Positions 15,792 through 24,052 of a DNA stretch of 64,000 nucleotides are shown here, piece after piece. The stretch spans positions 62,001 through 126,000 of the forward strand of contig JAHHHT010000006.1 in assembly GCA_019359235.1 (NCBI GenBank), read 5' to 3'. Both the position numbers and the translations under genes were made by a program. The notes below the pieces were generated by a model. It had not been told where the DNA came from, made no database searches, and worked only from the letters and a program-made list of their open reading frames with translations. The DNA is from Oscillatoria princeps RMCB-10 (lineage in GTDB: Bacteria; Cyanobacteriota; Cyanobacteriia; Cyanobacteriales; Oscillatoriaceae). The first letter of the stretch is position 1; each line of letters opens with the position of its first letter.

Positions 15792-17840
15792 ATGAAGCCC
15801 GTCTATTGCAGCAAAGGACACGAAAACCAACCCGGCAACCGCTTTTGCCAGCAGTGCGGCGAACCCCTGCCGGTGCCCGCCCCCCCGCCGGCGGCAGCGC
15901 ACCCAGGAGTTGCCGTCAGTGTTTCTCCGGGAACGCTCCTCGGCGAACGCTACCGCATTGTGCGCCAACTCGGACAGGGTGGCTTTGGGCGAGCCTACCT
16001 GGCTGACGATATCAACCGCTTCGAGGAACGCTGCGTTCTCAAAGAATTCGCCCCCCAAGTGCGCGGCACCTACGCCCTGCAAAAAGGCAAAGAACTCTTT
16101 GAGCGGGAAGCCGGTGTTCTCTACAAACTGCAACACCGGCAAATCCCCCGCTTCCGAGAAATGTTTCGCGCCAATATCAACAGCGAGGGACGCCTGTTTT
16201 TAGTGCAGGACTTCGTGGAAGGGGAAACCTACCGCTCTCTTTCGGCAAACCGGCGGCAGAAAAACCAGCCCTTCAGCGAAGAGGAAGCGATCCAGCTGCT
16301 GCAGCAAATTCTGCCGGTGATCGAATACATCCACTCTCTCGGCGTAATTCACCGAGATATCTCCCCAGACAACCTGATGCTGCGCACCTCTGACAGCCTG
16401 CCGGTGCTGATAGACTTCGGCGGCGTCAAGCAAGTGGAGGTGGAGGTGGAGTCGGAATTCAGCGGTGCCGGCAGTGCACAGACTCCGGGAACGCGGGTGG
16501 GCAAGGCGGGATACGCCCCAGACGAGCAGATGCAAATGGGGTTGGTCTACCCCCACAGCGATTTGTACGCGCTGGCTGTGACGGCTTTGGTGCTGCTCAC
16601 CGGCAAGCCGCCGCAAGAACTGAGAGACAGCCACGCCCTGACTTGGAAGTGGCGTCAGTATGTCAGTCTCAGCCCCGCTTTCAGCGCTGTCCTCGATAGA
16701 ATGCTGGCGCACCGCCCGGGCGATCGCTACCAGTCCGCCGGCGCTGCGATCGCAGCGCTGCGAAATTTGGCGTCTCTGCATTCTGGCAGTCCGCCGGCTC
16801 CCGCTCTCCCCCCTGTCGCACCTCCGGCACCGGCACCCCAACCGCCTGCCGGCGCAACCCAAACCACCCAACCTGTCTCGCCACCGGCTCCCCATGCCCC
16901 CACTGCCGCCCCCCCACCTGCGCCAGCACCGCCGCCTGTTCGCCGCCGGTCATCCAAATGGGTGAACTTTCTGTTGATGTTCCTGATCATTGCCGGCATG
17001 GGTGGCGTCGGCTTGCTGGTCGGGAAAATGTGGCCACCCTCCGGGAATAGCGATGAGCAAATAAAAGGAATTGAGAAATTATCACCTGAGGAGCGGCAGC
17101 GCAAAGAAGCCTTGCGAGAGCGCAGGCGCTCGCTGGGTGTTGATTACAAATTTTACGTCGCCCTAGTGGATGATGTTTATTACGCCAAATACCCCGACCA
17201 GCGGGGACGCACCCTCAGCGATGACCCCGCAGACGCCGGCTGGCGGGAGCGGTGGGACAGCGCAGCTGCTGAATCGCTCGACAAGCTGGCAACTCTCAGC
17301 GCACCGGCACGCCAAAAACTTGGCAGCTATAGCAAAGATGACATCGACCGCCAGAAGGTGGAAATCAACAAATTGCACCTGAGCAGCCGCTCTCTGAATG
17401 ACTTAACAGACGCCCAGTTCTTCCGCCTTTTCCCAGAGTTCAAAAAAGATGAGAATTTGCTGAACAAGCAGGTCGGTCAGGTTTGGCAAGCGATCGCAGC
17501 CGAGCGAGTGGAAGCCGTGAAAAGCGGAACTGCCTTGGAGGTGATTAAATTTCCCCTGGGTGCCACCGACACCTCTGTGACCGGCACCCTCTCGCCAGGT
17601 GCCGGTAAAGCTTATATTGCCGAGCTAGCCAAAAACCAATTGCTGCAGGTGAAGCTGAATGCCGGTGGGGCGATGCGGCTGTCGGTGTATCCCCCTAGCG
17701 GTAAGAGAGCGCCGCTACTGGAAGATTCAAAACAACTCAGCTGGTCTGGGCGGTTGCCTGAATCGGGTTACTACGAATTTGTGGTGGTGGCGGAAGCCAG
17801 TGAGCCGGTTGCTTACGAGTTGAGTGTTGAGGCGAAGTGA
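15792..17840 (+). CDS. Zinc-ribbon Ser/Thr protein kinase with C-terminal transmembrane and ligand-type domains
   Basis: 682-residue membrane kinase. An N-terminal zinc ribbon (C6, H10, C19, C22) precedes an intact Hanks kinase domain: glycine loop GQGGFG 61-66, catalytic lysine K84 in VLKEF, HRDISPDN 187-194, DFG 208-210 and GYAPDEQ 240-246. A Pro-rich linker (335-385) leads to one transmembrane helix (about 390-411). The C-terminal 270 residues hold a domain shared with the kinase at 31649-33319 (LGSY, then LFPEF, then VWQAIAAER) and finally a beta-rich PPC-like segment (TDTSVTGTLSPGAGKAYIAEL). Expected role: phosphorylation signalling, with the C-terminal part facing the periplasm. Start ATG 15792 lacks a strong ribosome site. 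Confidence 0.9.
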   Translation: MKPVYCSKGHENQPGNRFCQQCGEPLPVPAPPPAAAHPGVAVSVSPGTLLGERYRIVRQLGQGGFGRAYLADDINRFEERCVLKEFAPQVRGTYALQKGKELFEREAGVLYKLQHRQIPRFREMFRANINSEGRLFLVQDFVEGETYRSLSANRRQKNQPFSEEEAIQLLQQILPVIEYIHSLGVIHRDISPDNLMLRTSDSLPVLIDFGGVKQVEVEVESEFSGAGSAQTPGTRVGKAGYAPDEQMQMGLVYPHSDLYALAVTALVLLTGKPPQELRDSHALTWKWRQYVSLSPAFSAVLDRMLAHRPGDRYQSAGAAIAALRNLASLHSGSPPAPALPPVAPPAPAPQPPAGATQTTQPVSPPAPHAPTAAPPPAPAPPPVRRRSSKWVNFLLMFLIIAGMGGVGLLVGKMWPPSGNSDEQIKGIEKLSPEERQRKEALRERRRSLGVDYKFYVALVDDVYYAKYPDQRGRTLSDDPADAGWRERWDSAAAESLDKLATLSAPARQKLGSYSKDDIDRQKVEINKLHLSSRSLNDLTDAQFFRLFPEFKKDENLLNKQVGQVWQAIAAERVEAVKSGTALEVIKFPLGATDTSVTGTLSPGAGKAYIAELAKNQLLQVKLNAGGAMRLSVYPPSGKRAPLLEDSKQLSWSGRLPESGYYEFVVVAEASEPVAYELSVEAK

Positions 17841-18195
17841 CCTTGGGCACGCTCGCACGCTCGCACGCCGCTCCTGCGGAGCCGCTACGCTAACGCACGC
17901 TCGCATTGGGGGATGCATGGATTTTGGATGCCCGGATTTTGAATTGGGGATTTTAGATTGGGGATTGATTGTTTTACCCCATGCGCTATGCCCCATGCCC
18001 CATGCCCCATGTGCTATGCGCTATGCCCAATGCCCCATGCGCTATGCCCATCTGGCTTGGCCTCAGTACAGCGAACTCGGCCTCTGCGTAAAAATACGAT
18101 ATCTCACAGTTCCGCATTATCACGGAGAACACTGGGCAAAATTTGAGGTAAGATTGTAAAAGATTGGTAAAGTACGGATAACAGGGGGGGAGCTT
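17841..18195. repeat. Low-complexity and dispersed repeats
   Basis: The 355-base gap holds a CGCTCGCACGCTCGCACGCC run with a cgctacgctaacgcacgctcgca relic (17850-17905) and a CCCATGCCCCATGCGCTATG microsatellite-like block (17975-18050). The latter type also occurs at 27030-27118. No gene is supported here. Confidence 0.55.
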
Positions 18196-18615
18196 GTGCT
18201 AGTGCTGCGTGCCGAAGAATTAGAGCTTCAGGGGTTTGCCTTCCAGACAGCATCCCAAATGGCGTTTAATAACACAATATTTACAAAAGGTCAATCCTTT
18301 TCCGAACAAGACCGTCAAGAGGCGCTCGGAACTTGCAATAAATATCTCAAATCAGATATTCTCTGCCTGATTGTCGAAAGCGAGGGAAAGTTGACGCTGT
18401 GGCGCGAGAGCAAAGACCTGAACCTGCCTGAAGAAAAAATCCCAATCAACAGCGGCGCATCTGCCAAATATCAAAATCCCTTTCTGTCGTTTCCAGAAGA
18501 ATCTCAATCTGAAAGGTTGGCCCGCAGAGCCAGTGTGAGAAATTCTGATGGCGGTTACGCACCGCCGATTTCCTCACTGGGCGGAAAGATTAAAAAATCT
18601 GCTCGGGCTTCTTGA
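18196..18615 (+). CDS. Hypothetical small protein upstream of the pseudokinase
   Basis: 139 residues, family not recognised. The first 85 residues look like a compact folded domain (AMFNNTIFTKGQSF-type segment FNNTIFTKGQSFSEQDR, then SDILCLIVESEGKLTLWRES, a beta hairpin). The last 45 residues are low-complexity and basic and may be neutral read-through. GTG start at 18196 is preceded by AGGGGGGAGC 4 bases upstream, giving reasonable support for the start. It lies in the same orientation as the pseudokinase gene and could be co-transcribed with it. Confidence 0.5.
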   Translation: MLVLRAEELELQGFAFQTASQMAFNNTIFTKGQSFSEQDRQEALGTCNKYLKSDILCLIVESEGKLTLWRESKDLNLPEEKIPINSGASAKYQNPFLSFPEESQSERLARRASVRNSDGGYAPPISSLGGKIKKSARAS

Positions 18616-18673
18616 TAGCAGCTGTGAGACCCGATAAATCGAGTCTCGATAAGAGCGCTAACCCCCGCCCCCC

Positions 18674-18874
18674 ATGCCGGTGCCGCCCACAAAACCTTCA
18701 CGAGCGGGACTCTTGCGTGAAATTGCGGATGAGCTTCCGGGGGTTTACGAAAACTTTACAAAAGGGCTTCAGCGCCGGTGGGGATTGCCGGTGCTGGGGC
18801 TAGCCGGCACTGCGCAGCCACGAGCGGCGGAGAATTTTGGATTCAGTGCCATAAGGGACAGAAATTTGCATTAG
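18674..18874 (+). CDS. Possible small protein or gene remnant
   Basis: 66 codons with no recognised family. The central peptide RAGLLREIADELPGVYENF has the amphipathic pattern of a real helical protein, while the ends are low-complexity. It could be a remnant of the preceding gene after a frameshift, or noise. Low certainty. Confidence 0.2.
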   Translation: MPVPPTKPSRAGLLREIADELPGVYENFTKGLQRRWGLPVLGLAGTAQPRAAENFGFSAIRDRNLH

Positions 18875-18927
18875 ACTCGATCCGGTTCCCTTTTACGCAA
18901 ATTTTCCCTTGAGTCAGCTGAGTTGCC

Positions 18928-20847
18928 ATGCCGCTACCCCTTCCCCTCGGGACTGTCTTGCAAAACCGCTACTATTTGATTGACCTTTTGGGTCAGGGGG
19001 AGTCGGGCCGCACCTATCTGGCCAAAGACCAAGAACGCTCGAACGCGCTGTGCGTTCTCAAGGAGTTGAAGCCAAAGGGCGCTACCGGCTCCCCCCTGTC
19101 TGGCGAGCAATTGCGAGAGCGAGCCTTTCACCTCTACCGCATTCGGCACCCACAAATTCCGCAGTACCGCACGACGTTTGAGCTAGACGGACACCTGTTT
19201 TTAGTGCGGGACTACGTTGAAGGCACAAGCTTTCGCAGTCTGCTGTCCCAGCGCATGGCAGTCGGCGGCGCTCTCTCGGAAGCGGAAGTGCTGCAATTGC
19301 TGCAAAAGCTGCTGCCGGTGCTGGACTGTCTCCACGAAATGGGGATCGCCCACGGCAATATTTCGCCAGAGAATATTATATTGCCGGCACAGCCTGGCGC
19401 TGGGTCTGAGAATGAGACTGGGCTGCCGGTGCTGGTCAGCCTCGGCGCGGAGAAGGAACTGGCTTCCTCTGAGACAGCCGCCGGCAAACCGCAAGAGGGC
19501 TTGCTTGCGCCACAAGCTACTGACTCCCCCAGCAGCGATCTCTATTCCTTGGCTGTCACAGCTATTATCCTGCTCACCGGCAAAAACGCCTTTGATTTGA
19601 CCGACAGCAGCGGTAATATTGGGGACTGGCAGCAATTAGCGCCGGTAAGTCCTAAATTTGCTCAGATTTTGAACCGGATGCTCAGTGACAGGACTTCCCC
19701 TCTTCCGGGGATGTTGAACCCCACCCCCCAACCCCCTCCCCGCCAGCGGGGAGGGGGAGAAAGAGATAGGGGTTTTGCTGAGATCGTCTTGTCTGGCTGC
19801 AAAGCTGCAAAAGAAGCGCTGCAGCAGCGACGGGCGCAGGGGGTTGCAACCCCCGGACGCCGGCTGCCGGTTCGGAATCGCCCCAATTGGCCTGTTTCTT
19901 GGGCGTTCGCAATCACCGCCGGTCTGGTTCTGGCGGTTGGGGCTGGCACTTGGGCTGTATTCAACTTAGTTCTCAATCCAGAAAAGCAGTCACCTTCCCC
20001 AACCCCCAGCCGCCAAGCGCTCGCCTCTCCTGAGCCGGTGAGTGTGGTGCCCAACCAAACAGCCGCCGTTGAGGGGAGTCTGAAAGCAAAAGAAACCCGC
20101 ACCTACACGATTTCCGGGCGTTTCGGGCAGCAGTTGAGCGCTTCCGCTACCGGCACGGGGGTGTCGGTGACGGTGCTCAACCCCAACTCGCAACCGCTGA
20201 GCGACCCAAAGGTGCCGGCGCAAAGCTGGAAAGGGGGGCTGTTCGCATCTGGAGATTACTCGATTCAGGTCAGCCCTGTCAGGGGAGTTAGCCAGAGTCT
20301 GTACAAGCTGGAGATTAGCTTGAGCGAGTATTTCCCTCGAAAATTGTGTCAAGAGCCAGATGCCGGTGGGGTTGGCACTTGGTATCCGGTTTTGCTGGAG
20401 TACAGCGCTGAAACCCTGAAGCGGGTGCAGTCGAGGTACTGTCGCGACACCTTTATTGTGTTCGGGGGAGAGGCGAGGGAAACCTTTATCCAGGTTGCTT
20501 CTTTTGCCAATCGATTCCAGGCTGAGGCGTTCGCGGATTCGATCTCCGGCGCTGCCGGTCGGGCAAAAGTGGGCCGGCAGGCTGCCGGCAGCCCCCGCCG
20601 CTCCTGCAGCGATCCCGATCCGGGTGGGGAAACGGCGCGGTATCCGGTTTTGGTTGAGTACACCAAGGAGAAGTACGTTCAGGTTCTGTCCTATTGCCCG
20701 AATGCCTCGGTCAGGGAGGGCGGGGATAAGGCGTATATTCAGGTGGCTGCCTTTGCGGACAGGTCACTGGCTGTGGAGCTCGCGGCTTTGATCGCCAAAG
20801 AAGTTGGCAGCGCCTCGGTTGGGGAAGCCGCAACCGGCCCTTTGTAG
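18928..20847 (+). CDS. Membrane pseudokinase with two C-terminal SPOR-like repeats
   Basis: 639 residues. The N-terminal 255 residues have the kinase fold of the neighbouring enzymes: GQGESG loop (22-27) and the lysine K45 (CVLKEL). However the catalytic HRD is HGN (142-144) and the DFG is SLG (171-173). Both aspartates needed for phosphotransfer and Mg2+ binding are lost, so a catalytically dead pseudokinase is inferred. Residues about 256-280 are encoded by a dispersed repeat inserted in frame. One transmembrane helix (about 322-348) is followed by a PPC-like beta segment and two tandem 75-residue repeats (YPVLLEY...FIQVASFANRFQAEAFA and YPVLVEY...YIQVAAFADRSLAVELA) resembling SPOR peptidoglycan-binding domains. 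A scaffold or sensor role at the envelope is inference. Confidence 0.82.
   Translation: MPLPLPLGTVLQNRYYLIDLLGQGESGRTYLAKDQERSNALCVLKELKPKGATGSPLSGEQLRERAFHLYRIRHPQIPQYRTTFELDGHLFLVRDYVEGTSFRSLLSQRMAVGGALSEAEVLQLLQKLLPVLDCLHEMGIAHGNISPENIILPAQPGAGSENETGLPVLVSLGAEKELASSETAAGKPQEGLLAPQATDSPSSDLYSLAVTAIILLTGKNAFDLTDSSGNIGDWQQLAPVSPKFAQILNRMLSDRTSPLPGMLNPTPQPPPRQRGGGERDRGFAEIVLSGCKAAKEALQQRRAQGVATPGRRLPVRNRPNWPVSWAFAITAGLVLAVGAGTWAVFNLVLNPEKQSPSPTPSRQALASPEPVSVVPNQTAAVEGSLKAKETRTYTISGRFGQQLSASATGTGVSVTVLNPNSQPLSDPKVPAQSWKGGLFASGDYSIQVSPVRGVSQSLYKLEISLSEYFPRKLCQEPDAGGVGTWYPVLLEYSAETLKRVQSRYCRDTFIVFGGEARETFIQVASFANRFQAEAFADSISGAAGRAKVGRQAAGSPRRSCSDPDPGGETARYPVLVEYTKEKYVQVLSYCPNASVREGGDKAYIQVAAFADRSLAVELAALIAKEVGSASVGEAATGPL
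19697..19775. repeat. Dispersed GC palindrome inserted inside the pseudokinase gene
   Basis: The segment aaccccaccccccaacccc, then ctccccgccagcggggaggg, matches the intergenic element at about 29022-29078. Here it is translated in frame as PTPQPPPRQRGGGERDRG at the end of the kinase-like domain, where the two active kinases have only a DRYQSAG/ERYQDAG-type segment. This suggests domestication of a mobile palindrome as coding sequence. Confidence 0.75.
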
Positions 20848-20889
20848 TAGGGCTAAAGCCCAAAGTTTGTAGTTGGGCTTTAGCCCTAC
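20844..20889. terminator. Hairpin after the pseudokinase gene
   Basis: GTAGGGCTAAAGCCCAA and TTGGGCTTTAGCCCTAC form a 17-bp inverted repeat with a short loop, overlapping the stop codon region. It belongs to the dispersed GGGCTAAAGCCC family. There is no T-run, so a terminator function is only plausible. Confidence 0.4.
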
Positions 20890-21000
20890 CGGCTGTCGCT
20901 CCCTCACGGCAGGCGCAATTGGCCCGCCAGCGGCAGCCGCACAAGACGCGATTTATCCGGTTTCTACAAGATTGTTGTAAAAATGGGATGTTCTGACTGT

Positions 21001-21137
21001 CACAGGACTTGCGCAAGCTTGAGTCTCATTCCTCAGATCCCCCCTAGCCCCCTTACAAAGGGGGGAAGAATACTAGCCCCCCTTTTTAAGGGGGGTTGGG
21101 GGGATCTAAGACGCTGCAGTTTTGCGCAAGTCCTGTG
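21001..21137. mobile_element. MITE-like element with 16-bp terminal inverted repeats
   Basis: Perfect terminal inverted repeats CACAGGACTTGCGCAA (21001-21016) and TTGCGCAAGTCCTGTG (21122-21137) enclose a core with AGATCCCCCC...GGGGGGATCT arms and inner CCCCCC/GGGGGG stems. No coding capacity. The AGGACTT(G/A)CGCA ends are shared with the element at 60117-60219, which has a different core. Confidence 0.8.
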
Positions 21138-21258
21138 TCAGACACTCGCCCAGATGCCGTCCGCTCAGTTGAACTGTTAACCTGCAGTAGGGTTAAAGTG
21201 ATGAGAGTCACAGTGCGTCAGTTGAATGTGGTCAAGTCGTGGTTCAAAGGCAAGGTCG

Positions 21259-21882
21259 ATGAGTGATAGTATGGCATTTTTGGCCGGAGCTGCCTTCACT
21301 GGGCTTGCGGCTCTCGTCTTGCTCAAGGGAGGATTGAATTTAGATCCATCTTACTTGTCCAATTCCTCTGCGCCGCCCGCTCCGCCGGCTCTGCCCTCTG
21401 CAAGTACGCCTTTGCCGCCGCCGCCCGCCACACCGGCTGTGACTGCCTGCAATCCGGAGCAGCGGCTCGATGTGGAGCGCCTCAAAGACCGGCTCGAAGA
21501 GCAGCGCAATGATATGGCGCAGCTAAAAGATATCATGCAGAGCCAGCAGCGGCAGATTGAGGCTCTGACGGCGCAGCTGAAAGAAAATGCCTTGAGCGTG
21601 AGGAGCAACCCAGCGCCGGCACCGGCTCCCGCTCAGCAGCCGGCAAATGCAATGGTTTTGGGCATAGTCTGGGCGCTAGCCGGTATGGTATTAACAATTA
21701 TTGTCGGCATCATTCTGGCGATGGTGTTCGTTTTGCTCTGGCAGCAGCAGCGCTCGACGCGCACAGTGCAAGTGATTCAGCCATTCAACTCCGGGCACCC
21801 GATGCCTCCGAGAGGTCGCTCAGAGTTTCTGCCCCCGCGCATTCGGGGGCGGCAAGTTGACCCGCCTGATTATCCTTATTAG
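21259..21882 (+). CDS. Small membrane coiled-coil protein, unknown function
   Basis: 207 residues. A first transmembrane helix (SMAFLAGAAFTGLAALVLL) near the N-terminus, a Pro-rich stretch, a coiled coil (QRLDVERLKDRLEEQRNDMA and following, about 70-125), a second helix (MVLGIVWALAGMVLTIIVGI onward), and a basic Pro/Arg-rich tail. The ATG at 21259 has AAGG nearby and is preferred over 21226. The architecture would place the coiled coil between two membrane anchors. No family recognised; perhaps an envelope-organising protein, but this is a guess. Confidence 0.65.
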   Translation: MSDSMAFLAGAAFTGLAALVLLKGGLNLDPSYLSNSSAPPAPPALPSASTPLPPPPATPAVTACNPEQRLDVERLKDRLEEQRNDMAQLKDIMQSQQRQIEALTAQLKENALSVRSNPAPAPAPAQQPANAMVLGIVWALAGMVLTIIVGIILAMVFVLLWQQQRSTRTVQVIQPFNSGHPMPPRGRSEFLPPRIRGRQVDPPDYPY

Positions 21883-22472
21883 AAATTGCTGGTAAAGTTA
21901 AGAGAAATAACTGCTATAGCGCCTCAATAATCTTCGTGTAAATTTCAGAAACCCGGTTTCTTTAAGAAACCGGGTTTATCAGGATATCACTAATATGAGA
22001 AACGCTATAAAATGCACTCTCAGCTGTTTAGCGGAGAGCCGGTGTTCGAGACGCGCTCTTTGAGCCGGTGGTACAGGGGCGCGTTTGTAAATATATTCTG
22101 TGAGTGACAGATATCCTGGCTGAACCCCCCCGTGCAAAGAACCGGGTTTCTTTTGGCAGTCCCGGGTAAAATGTCGAGCGGCGCTCAGGGAATCCGCAAA
22201 GAAGTTCCAGAACTCTACCTTTAGATAGATGCGGGCCGGGCGGCAGAATTTTAAAAAATTATGAAAGCACTGCAGAGGTGCGCCGGCAGCCAAAAGTGGG
22301 CCCTAAACCGAGGGATACCAATTTGGGATTTTGGATGCAAGGATTTTGGATTGAAAAAGGCGGCAGAAAAGCCTTTTCAGCCCTAGTAAAAAATACTATC
22401 TATGTCTGCTTAGAGGAATTCCGGCGCGGCTATCTGGGGGGCTATTTCCCCCCCTATCGATCTTCCTCGCCC
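21883..22472. other. Intergenic region with repeats, no supported gene
   Basis: 590 bases between convergent genes. It contains the hairpin repeat at 21946-21978, flanked by ctatagcg (21914) and cgctata (about 22003-22009). A lone gaaccgggtttctttt copy is near 22138. The open frames here have no coding character. Confidence 0.45.
21946..21978. repeat. Hairpin repeat of the AGAAACCCGGTTTCT family
   Basis: CAGAAACCCGGTTTCTT and AAGAAACCGGGTTTA arms with a minimal loop. Flanked outward by TATAGCG and its complement CGCTATA about 30 bases away, suggesting a small non-autonomous element of roughly 100 bp. Confidence 0.65.
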
Positions 22473-23555
22473 TTAGGAAACCGGCAAGGCGCTGTCGTCA
22501 ACGAGGACAGCACCTGTTACCGTTCCGGGGAAGTAGCCGGTGAGGTCTGCAACTTTGAGAGCGGAACCTTCCACTCTCACCTCATTTAATGGCCAGTAAC
22601 CGACCAAACCGGACTCTTTTCCAGTGAGCCGCTTGGACATATTCGCCTTAATTTCTGCTTGGGTGAGGGCTTTGTTCCAAACCCGAACTTCTGCTATTTT
22701 GCCTTTGAAATCATCGTCTGTATCCCCCCAGTTGCTGCCGCCGATATAATTTTTGGTGCGATTGATTTGGTTTGGCAACCAAAGCTTGCCGGTAGAAACC
22801 TGCTCACCGTTTTTATAAAGGATGGCATTTTCAGCCGTATCGATTGTCAGGGCTAGGTGCGTCCATTTTCCGAGTTCTAGAGCGGATGGAGTCAGAAAGT
22901 ATTGATTTTGATCCGCCCGGTATATGGCTACTAGCAAATTGTTATTATTCTTTCCATTGTATACAGTAATGTTATCTTTACCTGCAGCATTGCCGAAATC
23001 GATAAGATTCGCATACTTGCGTAAGGCGTCATACCACGCCCACGCTTCGAGAGTGAAACCTCCCGAATAGTTGACGTTCATCTCAGGGAGAGTTATATAA
23101 TCATTATCCCCGTCAAACTGCATCACTTGAGGCATTAAACTGATGCCTGTCCACGCCACTTTGATGCTGCCACTGTTATTGCCGTAGTCCCAACTCCAAT
23201 CATTCAGGACAAAGCGTAAAGTTTCTCCCGGTTTGAGAACGATGGTCGCTTTTTTTCCGACTTCGGTCACTTCCCCAGTTGCCTTGTTCTCGGCGAGTAA
23301 AGCATAGGGAGTTTTGCCCGGATACTTTGTCCAGCTGGAAAACCCAGGCAAATTTTGTGTGAAATAAGCCTGAACGGCAGAGTTGAGACTGGGAAACCCC
23401 TCAGCAGTACATCCTTGGAAGGCGGGATTATTTTTATCGGGCATCCACGTTCCCGATGCGGAAAAGGTATAGGCGACCGGCCCGCTTTGGCTGTTGGTAA
23501 AGTCAATCCCAGTATCGGAAGTGACTGGCACTTCAAATTGTCCTGTTATGGCCAT
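22473..23555 (-). CDS. Two-domain lectin: LecA (PA-IL)-like plus LamG
   Basis: About 360 residues. The N-terminal half resembles the calcium-dependent galactose lectin PA-IL/LecA: the segment NDWSWDYGNNSGSIKV aligns with the LecA Ca/sugar site (NDVPGTYGNNSGSF), keeping the first Asp and the two Asn ligands, with Thr replaced by Asp. The C-terminal half (about 150-350) is a concanavalin/LamG-like sandwich: MQFDGDNDYITLP, FTLEAWAW, WTHLALTIDTAENAILYKNG, FKGKIAEVRVWNKALTQAEI, GLVGYWPLNE. Predicted role: carbohydrate binding, possibly outside the cell, though no signal peptide is visible. Start at ATG 23555 is a choice; an upstream TTG at 23597 also lacks a ribosome site. The LecA match is my inference from motif alignment. 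Confidence 0.75.
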   Translation of the reverse strand: MAITGQFEVPVTSDTGIDFTNSQSGPVAYTFSASGTWMPDKNNPAFQGCTAEGFPSLNSAVQAYFTQNLPGFSSWTKYPGKTPYALLAENKATGEVTEVGKKATIVLKPGETLRFVLNDWSWDYGNNSGSIKVAWTGISLMPQVMQFDGDNDYITLPEMNVNYSGGFTLEAWAWYDALRKYANLIDFGNAAGKDNITVYNGKNNNNLLVAIYRADQNQYFLTPSALELGKWTHLALTIDTAENAILYKNGEQVSTGKLWLPNQINRTKNYIGGSNWGDTDDDFKGKIAEVRVWNKALTQAEIKANMSKRLTGKESGLVGYWPLNEVRVEGSALKVADLTGYFPGTVTGAVLVDDSALPVS

Positions 23556-23597
23556 GATTGTGTTCGGCTTTGGAGACTTTAGGAGGTTGAGGCTCAA

Positions 23598-24052
23598 CCC
23601 TCAACTACTCTGTCAGTTTAACCAAAAATTTTGCTGGTGTCGAGTTAATTCAACTTTTTTTCAGAAAATCCTCGAACGTTTCTGCCCCTTGAAGGAATGT
23701 GCTAAAATCAATAACTTTGGATTGCAAGAGTTCAGGAGTTCAGGAGTTCAGGAGCGCCCTGGGTAGGGGTGAGGCACCCATTCCCAGTCGGGACGCCTGT
23801 AACTGGCAATTCGGGTTAGGTATGCTTGTAAAGGTTGAATTACAACATCTCTGCGATTTTTAAATAAAAACTGTACTAGCGGATGCTCTATTCGGCGGGG
23901 GGGCGCGGTGCACCGGCGCGGGTAGCTTGTAGGGTGCGTTCCGCAGAGCGGAACGCACCCTACTTCTGGCAACAATCAGCAGGAACCGGTTTACAAAAGA
24001 TATCCGCACAAGGCAGATAATATCTGTACGCCCGGCTCCGGCTGTCACCGAA
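23598..24052. other. Intergenic region with a GTAGGGTGCGTTCCGC palindrome
   Basis: Contains a three-fold ggagttca direct repeat near 23730-23755 and the hairpin TAGGGTGCGTTCCGC/GCGGAACGCACCCTA at about 23929-23962, a family repeated at 26986-27021 and 36993-37031. No gene seen. Confidence 0.5.
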
